A stretch of DNA of 64,000 bases from Motiliproteus sp. MSK22-1 (GTDB taxonomy: Bacteria > Pseudomonadota > Gammaproteobacteria > Pseudomonadales > Balneatricaceae), in assembly GCF_001968815.1 (NCBI RefSeq), contig NZ_MIEQ01000044.1, forward strand, positions 186,001-250,000, given 5' to 3'. A program made the position numbers and the translations under genes. The notes below the pieces were generated by a model, which was not told the DNA's origin, searched no databases, and was given only the letters and a program-made list of their open reading frames with translations. Each line of letters opens with the position of its first letter. Position 1 is the first letter of the stretch. This document shows positions 55,934 through 64,000 of this stretch, one piece after another.

Positions 55934-56794
55934 ATGAGCGAAGATCGATCGAGCAACGGCCAGACGAATAAGTCCTGGCTTGAACGACTCGCCCAATCGT
56001 TTTCCGATGAACCCAAGGATCAAAGCCAACTGCTAGAGTTGTTACGTAATGCTGAGAAGAGCAACGTGTTGGATACAGAAGCCTTAAGCATCATCGAAGG
56101 TGCTCTGGAAGTATCTGATATGCAGGTGCGGGAAATCATGATTCCTCGCCCACAGATGGTAGTTATTAATTCTGAACTAAGCCCAAAAGCATTTTTGCCA
56201 GAAATGATTGCGGCGGCTCATTCCCGCTTTCCCGTTATCGGAGAGTCTCCTGATGAAGTGATTGGCGTACTACTGGCCAAGGATCTCTTACCCTATGTAC
56301 TAAAAGGTGGCGTAGAGAATTTTGATATCCGCAACCATCTTCGTAAAGCAACGTTCGTCCCGGAGAGCAAGCGCCTGAATATATTGCTGGAAGAGTTTCG
56401 TGCCAAGCGCAGCCACATGGCAATTGTTGTAGACGAATATGGTGGAGTCGCAGGCTTGGTAACAATCGAAGATGTTCTTGAACAGATTGTTGGTGAAATT
56501 GAAGACGAATATGATGCAGAAGCAGAAGACACCCAGATAAAGCAATTCGAAGACAATGGTTACATCGTAAAAGCACTGACACCGATTGAAGATTTTAATG
56601 ACTACTTCAAGTCTCACTTTGATGACGATGAATTCGATACCATTGGTGGAATTGTTACACAGCGTTTTGGAAGGCTACCTCAACGGGAAGAAGCGGTGGA
56701 TATCGGCGGGTTTAACTTCAAGGTACTCAATGCCGACAATCGTAGAATCCGCCTTTTACAGGTAAAGCCCATAGAGCAGATGAGCGAAGCCTGA
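55934..56794 (+). CDS. corC: CorC/HlyC-type CBS-domain protein
   Basis: Start ATG 55934 (GAGG about ten bases upstream) gives 286 residues, close to E. coli CorC (292). Upstream TTG codons at 55889-55894 would add 15 residues without family similarity. Two CBS domains occupy about 55-190 (VSDMQVREIMIPRPQM; VVDEYGGVAGLVTIEDVLEQ). The C-terminal CorC_HlyC transporter-associated domain covers about 200-280. CorC contributes to magnesium and cobalt efflux resistance. The gene sits between ybeY and lnt, the usual order. Confidence 0.93.
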   Translation: MSEDRSSNGQTNKSWLERLAQSFSDEPKDQSQLLELLRNAEKSNVLDTEALSIIEGALEVSDMQVREIMIPRPQMVVINSELSPKAFLPEMIAAAHSRFPVIGESPDEVIGVLLAKDLLPYVLKGGVENFDIRNHLRKATFVPESKRLNILLEEFRAKRSHMAIVVDEYGGVAGLVTIEDVLEQIVGEIEDEYDAEAEDTQIKQFEDNGYIVKALTPIEDFNDYFKSHFDDDEFDTIGGIVTQRFGRLPQREEAVDIGGFNFKVLNADNRRIRLLQVKPIEQMSEA

Positions 56795-56800
56795 ATCGGA

Positions 56801-58366
56801 ATGCGATCACAAAAGCCTGTTGCACTGGCGACTGCTTTTAGCGGCCGCAAAGGACACTTTCTCTGCCTGCTCGCCGGACTGATAGCGCCACTGGGGTTTG
56901 CTCCGTTCAACCTCTGGCCCGTTCTATTGGTGTCCGGCATTATGTTGCTGTTCTCTTTAGAGGGCATCAGCACAAAAACGGCGGCTTTTAGAGGCTGGTT
57001 GTACGGCGTTGGCTTTTTTGGCACTGGAGTGTCATGGGTTTACGTTAGTATTCATCAGCACGGCTCAGCTCCTCCTTGGCTCGCAGGCTCTCTGACTCTT
57101 ATCTTTGCTGCAGGACTGGCACTGTTTTTCGCACTCCATATCGCTGCCTATCAATATATTGCTCTTAAATCAGCCCATAAGCATCAGTGGATGGTATTGC
57201 TTTCCTTCCCAGCTGTATGGGTTATAGCAGAGTGGTTTCGGTCCTGGTTCTTGACGGGGTTTCCCTGGATTTATCTGGGTTACGGCCCCATTGATACCTG
57301 GTTGGCCGGATGGGCTCCAGTGACCGGCATATACGGTTTAAGCTTTTTTATGGCGTTGGCAACCAGTGCTATCTATCTTCAATTAAAAAGACCAGGCAAA
57401 ACCCTGCGCTCTGTAGCGCTGATCTGTCTTATTCTTCCTTTATTACTTGGATGGGGATTAAACCAGAAAAACTGGACCAGCCCCAAAACAAACGGAAACC
57501 TGAGCATTGCGATAATTCAGGGAAATACACCTCAAAACTTAAAATGGAAACCAAGTCAACGAGCTAAGATATTACAGAGCTACGTAACCCCAAGTCTTAA
57601 CCTGCTGGATAAAGACTTGATTATTTGGCCCGAAACAGCCATCCCCCAGCTATTTGACTCAGCACATCCAGTTCTGCGCCCTTTAGAAAATTTACTGAAA
57701 GAAAGTAATACAGGCCTGATTACAGGCGTGCCCTCTCGGCAAAGGACAAACGACCGTACCCGCTATTTCAATTCTGTCGTGGGACTTGCAACGGCCTCTG
57801 GAATCTATCACAAGCAACGATTGGTTCCATTCGGTGAGTATGTGCCATTAGAAAATACATTAAGAGGATTGATAGCGTTTTTTGACCTGCCAATGTCCAG
57901 CTTTAGCCTTGGACCAGAGCACCAATCTCCCATTACCCTGGAAAACGGACAATCTCTTTCACCGTTTATTTGTTATGAAATTGTTTATCCTGATCTGGTG
58001 TCAGCAAGTGCACGATACGCAGACTACATACTGACAGTCAGCAACGACAGCTGGTTCGGAGACAGCTTTGCTCCCCACCAACATCTGCAGATGGCCAGGA
58101 TGAGAGCTATCGAAAACGGTCGCTATCTGCTGAGAGCAACCAATAACGGCGTCTCCGCTATCGTGGCACCAGATGGACAAGTAATAAGCCAAACGAAGCA
58201 ATTCGTAGCGACCGTTTTGAGTTCAGAGGTCAGGGCAATGGAAGGAATGACACCCTTTAGTCGCTTTGGCTCAATGCCGATATTACTGGTATGCGTAATA
58301 CTATTGGCAGGGCTGATATTTCAGCGTCGTATGACAACAAGAGCAGCAGATCAAACGTCCACCTGA
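56801..58366 (+). CDS. lnt: Apolipoprotein N-acyltransferase
   Basis: Lnt adds the third acyl chain to outer-membrane lipoproteins. The 521-residue protein has about six N-terminal membrane helices (about 20-220). A periplasmic carbon-nitrogen hydrolase domain holds the triad E278 (WPETAIPQLF), K338 (YHKQRLVPFGEYVPL) and C391 (FICYEIVYP). A final membrane helix lies near 495-512. The start is six bases after corC. Length is typical (E. coli 512). Confidence 0.96.
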   Translation: MRSQKPVALATAFSGRKGHFLCLLAGLIAPLGFAPFNLWPVLLVSGIMLLFSLEGISTKTAAFRGWLYGVGFFGTGVSWVYVSIHQHGSAPPWLAGSLTLIFAAGLALFFALHIAAYQYIALKSAHKHQWMVLLSFPAVWVIAEWFRSWFLTGFPWIYLGYGPIDTWLAGWAPVTGIYGLSFFMALATSAIYLQLKRPGKTLRSVALICLILPLLLGWGLNQKNWTSPKTNGNLSIAIIQGNTPQNLKWKPSQRAKILQSYVTPSLNLLDKDLIIWPETAIPQLFDSAHPVLRPLENLLKESNTGLITGVPSRQRTNDRTRYFNSVVGLATASGIYHKQRLVPFGEYVPLENTLRGLIAFFDLPMSSFSLGPEHQSPITLENGQSLSPFICYEIVYPDLVSASARYADYILTVSNDSWFGDSFAPHQHLQMARMRAIENGRYLLRATNNGVSAIVAPDGQVISQTKQFVATVLSSEVRAMEGMTPFSRFGSMPILLVCVILLAGLIFQRRMTTRAADQTST

Positions 58367-58534
58367 CTCAGGTACTCTACTGGGGAATTATTTTTTATAA
58401 GAAAGCTTAACTCTCGGGTATTCGCCTGGGACAGCGAACACCCTGATCTCAATGATAGCCAGTACAACAAAAGCACCAGGAAAACCAGCCATCAGGAAAC
58501 TGATATCCAAAAAGCTGTCATTATTAACAAGAAA

Positions 58535-59110
58535 TCAAAGACGACTGTCCCTATGAAAATAATGGGAATTGCACTGATGACAAGGCTCAATAACGGCTGT
58601 CTTTGTAAGCTGAACCAAAGAACCACAGTCCAGGCATCTTAGAGTTCCGACCCCGCTGACTTCACCGGCAATATAATCCTCTGGTCCATGCTCCAGCAGC
58701 TGATTGAGTTCAACCTGCTCTACACGGGTCTTATCAGCCATGCCCTTAAGCATATCGACGATACGCTGCTCCAAAATATTAAGATCAAACTTCAGCCAAG
58801 AAGCAACCCCTTCTCCTGTTTTGTGAGCATAGTAGCCCAGGTCTTTAAGATCCCGTTTAAGATAAGCTTGTAACAGGTTAAGCTCATCCTTCGTCATTTC
58901 TTCGGCAGCCAGCTCAACCTCTGCTGCTTCTTCTATTTTCTTCTTGATAAATGGCCAGGACTTCTCTTCAAACCCTTCCAGGGCCAAATAAACCCGTTCC
59001 AACAGCCGATTGTAGACCGCTGGCGCATTCTTCGAATGTTCAATATTTTTTGCTTGCTCAATCCCGTTTTCATCAGAACTAGCGTTTTCAATCTCTCGAT
59101 CGTCATTCAT
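58535..59110 (-). CDS. YbeL-type zinc ribbon protein (DUF1451)
   Basis: The 191-residue soluble protein has a long helical, acidic N-terminal part (about 25-130, with KKKIEEAAEVELAAEEMTKD). A C-terminal zinc ribbon follows (about 160-191: LRCLDCG then EPCHQCNSHYFHR, four cysteines). This matches the YbeL/DUF1451 family, which lies next to leuS in E. coli too. The function is unknown. It is transcribed divergently from leuS. Confidence 0.88.
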   Translation of the reverse strand: MNDDREIENASSDENGIEQAKNIEHSKNAPAVYNRLLERVYLALEGFEEKSWPFIKKKIEEAAEVELAAEEMTKDELNLLQAYLKRDLKDLGYYAHKTGEGVASWLKFDLNILEQRIVDMLKGMADKTRVEQVELNQLLEHGPEDYIAGEVSGVGTLRCLDCGSLVQLTKTAVIEPCHQCNSHYFHRDSRL

Positions 59111-59273
59111 ATAAGCGCTCCTGTAGGGCCAAAATCCATATTACCTTGTTTATAGCGCTAATGATCCCTATCTGTCACTACCCTTCTATTGTATCCTAGT
59201 CGCAGTTTTTTCAAATTCTTTTGACTGTAATTGTAGCAACCGGGAAAATGTCCGATTTGCTCGCTACGCGTAG

Positions 59274-61960
<2,687 letters not shown>

Positions 61961-62019
61961 CAGGAAAATGAGTAGCAAGCCCGAAAGTTGTCGGGCCTGC
62001 TGCTGCCAGAAGGCAACAT

Positions 62020-62523
62020 ATGTTGAAAAGACTAAGTATTTGTGCCACAGCCCTTTTATGCGTATTGCTGAGCGCCTGTGGATTCAAACTAAGAGGAGAC
62101 GTTGAGGTACCGGAAACCCTGCAACGTGTATATCTCAGTGTTAGCCATGAAACAGCTACGGTGAAATCTGTAAAACGCTTGTTAAGAGGGAATGGCATTG
62201 AGATGGTTAGCGTACCGGAGGCTGCACCTTACCAGCTACAGATTTTATCGGAATCCAGTGAGCGAAGAGCAGCGACACTGAACTCCCGCGCAAAAACTGA
62301 AGAATATGAGCTACGCTCAACGCTTCAGTTCCAGATTCTCGACAAAGATAAAAAGCCGGTTCTGACACCAGAAATGCTGATAACAGAGCAGGTTTATACT
62401 TTTGACGAGAACAATGTTAATGCCAAAGACGCTGAAGAGGCCCTTTTACGCCGCGAAATGAGAGACGACCTTGCACGTCAGCTGGTCCGACGATATCTGG
62501 GACTCGCTGCGCGGAAGAATTAA
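62020..62523 (+). CDS. lptE: LPS-assembly lipoprotein LptE
   Basis: LptE is the outer-membrane lipoprotein that plugs LptD and helps insert lipopolysaccharide. The 167 residues start with a lipoprotein signal (LLSACGFKLRGD, cysteine at about 22). The domain follows: VPETLQRVYLSVSH, LLRGNGIEMV, LNSRAKTEEYELRSTLQFQI and a basic C-terminal helix (REMRDDLARQLVRRYLGLAA). It lies between leuS and holA, the standard order. Confidence 0.95.
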   Translation: MLKRLSICATALLCVLLSACGFKLRGDVEVPETLQRVYLSVSHETATVKSVKRLLRGNGIEMVSVPEAAPYQLQILSESSERRAATLNSRAKTEEYELRSTLQFQILDKDKKPVLTPEMLITEQVYTFDENNVNAKDAEEALLRREMRDDLARQLVRRYLGLAARKN

Positions 62524-62533
62524 AGGAGTTTTC

Positions 62534-63553
62534 TTGAAGTTACCTCCGGAGCAATTGGGCACACACCTTAAACAACGCAAAGCAGGCTTGCTGCCAGTCT
62601 ATCTGTTGAGTGGTGACGAGCCTCTTTTGGTACAGGAAGCTGGCGACCAGTTAAGGCAAACAGCGCGGGCCCTGGGGTTTGACGAACGTGAAGTTATGCA
62701 TGCCGATAATAGCTTCCAGTGGGAGGAACTGCTAGACCGAACCAGCAGTCTCTCATTATTTTCTGAAAAATTACTCATAGAACTGCATATCCCTAACGGC
62801 AAACCTGGTCCCAAGGGAACAGAGATCCTCAACCTTTGCCTTCAATCCCCTTCTCCAGATACTCTGATATTAATCTTCTGCCCTAAGCTTGATGCCAATA
62901 CTCAAAAATCAAAATGGTACAAAACTGTTGATAAAGCCGGTGCAACACTGGCCTTCTGGCCCGTCGAAATAGAGCGATTACCCGCCTGGATCCAGAACCG
63001 CTTTCAGCGAGCTAATATTCAGATTACAGCCGATGCTGTTCAGCTACTGACAGAACGTGTAGAGGGTAATCTTTTGGCGGCAAGTCAGGAAATTGAAAAA
63101 CTCCAATTACTCTACCCAGAACAGCCAATCACTGAAGAAGAAATTATTTCCAGTGTTGCCGACAACTCCCGTTATGATTTGTTTACGCTTGCAGATACTG
63201 CGCTTCGGGGAGATTCCAACCGTTGTCTTAAAATCTTACAGGGACTTAAATCAGAGGGAACTGACGCAACGTTGATCCTCTGGGCTCTCAGTCGTGATCT
63301 GCGAACCCTTGTAAGCCTGAATCATGAATCGGGTTCCGGAAGCCTATCAGAAGCTCAGTTTAAAAAGCATCGGATCTGGGGAAAACGAAAAGGATTAATC
63401 AATAAAGCCCTGCGCCGTCTTTCCACTAAACGACTCACGTCTTTACTACAGCGCTGTAGCGAGGTGGATCAGGCGATTAAAGGTGTTAAACACCAATCTC
63501 CATGGATATTGTTAACCGATATCACCATCGAGATGGCGGGTGGCATAAGGTAA
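62534..63553 (+). CDS. holA: DNA polymerase III delta subunit
   Basis: HolA is the clamp-loader subunit that opens the beta ring. The chosen start is TTG 62534, with AAAGGAG five bases before it, giving 339 residues (E. coli 343) and the family N-terminus MKLPPEQLGTHL. The frame opens upstream, but inside lptE. Signature parts are VYLLSGDEPLLVQEAGDQLR, ERVEGNLLAASQEIEKLQLL, NSRYDLFTLADTALRGD and a C-terminal helical domain. Confidence 0.95.
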   Translation: MKLPPEQLGTHLKQRKAGLLPVYLLSGDEPLLVQEAGDQLRQTARALGFDEREVMHADNSFQWEELLDRTSSLSLFSEKLLIELHIPNGKPGPKGTEILNLCLQSPSPDTLILIFCPKLDANTQKSKWYKTVDKAGATLAFWPVEIERLPAWIQNRFQRANIQITADAVQLLTERVEGNLLAASQEIEKLQLLYPEQPITEEEIISSVADNSRYDLFTLADTALRGDSNRCLKILQGLKSEGTDATLILWALSRDLRTLVSLNHESGSGSLSEAQFKKHRIWGKRKGLINKALRRLSTKRLTSLLQRCSEVDQAIKGVKHQSPWILLTDITIEMAGGIR

Positions 63554-63713
63554 CCTCCAGCTGTTTACCCGTTTCTGTATATTCCTTCAGTCAGCGACAA
63601 ATCCACTTGTGTCAGCAGTGAAGCCTTCGCTCGGAGCAAATATATTGACTTAGCTCAATATCCGACAGAACGTATACTGCTCCAGATCAACACTAAACTA
63701 TATGTGTGGTGCT

Positions 63714-64000
63714 ATGTTAGGTATTGGGAAAATTCATTCTTATAAACTTAAAGCTATGAAATCTGAACGAGGATTTACGTTAGTAGAGCTGATGGTGACA
63801 GTTATTGTAGTCGCCGTTTTGGCTGGTATTGTCGCCCCTAGCTATGAGCAGTTTGTAAAAGACAACCGACTATCCAGTCAAATTAACTCACTTATCGGCT
63901 CATTGCATTTCGCACGAAGTGAAGCAACCCTGAGACGAAGCATCGTCACTATGTGCGCGAGCACTGATACTTCCAGCTGCAACACTGTTAACTGGGAACA
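63714..64000 (+). CDS. Type IV pilin-like protein (FimT/GspH), partial
   Basis: The 5' part of a pseudopilin gene runs off the right edge. From ATG 63714 the product has a short positive leader, then the prepilin peptidase site ERG|FTLVELMVTVIVVAVLAG with Glu at mature position 5, and the hydrophobic helix. Next come APSYEQFVKDNRLSSQIN and SLHFARSEATLRRSIVTMCA, as in FimT/GspH minor pilins. An in-frame ATG at 63756 would leave a six-residue leader (MKSERG), which is also typical. A pilin gene operon probably continues beyond the window. Confidence 0.88.
   Translation, partial: MLGIGKIHSYKLKAMKSERGFTLVELMVTVIVVAVLAGIVAPSYEQFVKDNRLSSQINSLIGSLHFARSEATLRRSIVTMCASTDTSSCNTVNWE

Overview
The window is a gene-dense chromosomal segment from a gammaproteobacterium. 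Protein content points to a marine, aerobic, oligotrophic lineage near the Oceanospirillales/Pseudomonadales boundary. Evidence for this is a complete Na+-translocating NADH:quinone oxidoreductase operon with NqrM and ApbE, a Vibrio-type TonB2/TtpC energy-transduction cluster, a PilU-type ATPase, TgpA, CsiV, DUF3461, AceK, SthA and the MiaB-PhoH-YbeY-CorC-Lnt-LeuS-LptE-HolA block. The species cannot be fixed from the sequence alone. No tRNA, rRNA, CRISPR array, insertion sequence or prophage was found.

Layout. 1-3969 (minus): DUF3450, TtpC, ExbB, ExbD, TonB and a TPR protein form one tightly overlapping operon. It diverges from a FldB-type flavodoxin and a small secreted protein (4317-5228, plus) across a gap holding Fur-box-like sequences. 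5275-12444 (minus): a Bat-type operon, MoxR, DUF58, DUF4381, BatA, BatB/C and BatD, in which the BatB/C gene is split by a frameshift near 7340. 13225-15403 (minus): pseudouridine salvage, PsuG with a winged-helix/PfkB kinase. 15815-19583: hisC, an HCCA-isomerase-like protein, an orphan ComFB (plus), Fpr and AcpH. 19904-25312: a cold shock protein, AceK, YgiQ and DUF3461. 25445-29506 (minus): a second MoxR-DUF58 module, here with the transglutaminase TgpA. 29578-31218 (minus): an unusual membrane cytochrome-b-like/2Fe-2S ferredoxin/class III cyclase fusion. 31614-33980 (plus): a PilU-like ATPase and a GAF-GGDEF protein. 34105-42853 (minus): SthA, then nqrABCDEF-apbE-nqrM. 43183-44613 (minus): a long GAPDH. 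44977-49374 (plus): mfd and csiV. 49803-52591 (minus): ptsP and DUF1820. 52812-58366 (plus): miaB, phoH, ybeY, corC, lnt. 58535-59110 (minus): a YbeL-type zinc ribbon protein. 59298-64000 (plus): leuS, lptE, holA and the start of a pseudopilin gene.

How the genes fit together. Several physiological themes recur. Iron-linked uptake and flavodoxin substitution appear at the left end. Respiratory Na+ pumping with flavin loading (ApbE) and cofactor maturation (NqrM) sits with a transhydrogenase. Envelope quality is represented by two MoxR/DUF58 modules, Lnt, LptE, CsiV and CorC. Nucleotide second messengers and type IV pilus functions cluster around 29.5-34 kb. The rest is housekeeping.

Most unusual points: an in-frame 18-bp tandem repeat at the 3' end of nqrM, each unit carrying its own TAG stop; a second stop-spanning tandem duplication at the end of leuS; the redox-domain cyclase; the BatB/C frameshift; and a possible structured small RNA between csiV and ptsP. 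No clearly new multi-gene system is seen. The cyclase fusion and the nqrM stop ladder are the best candidates for undescribed biology.
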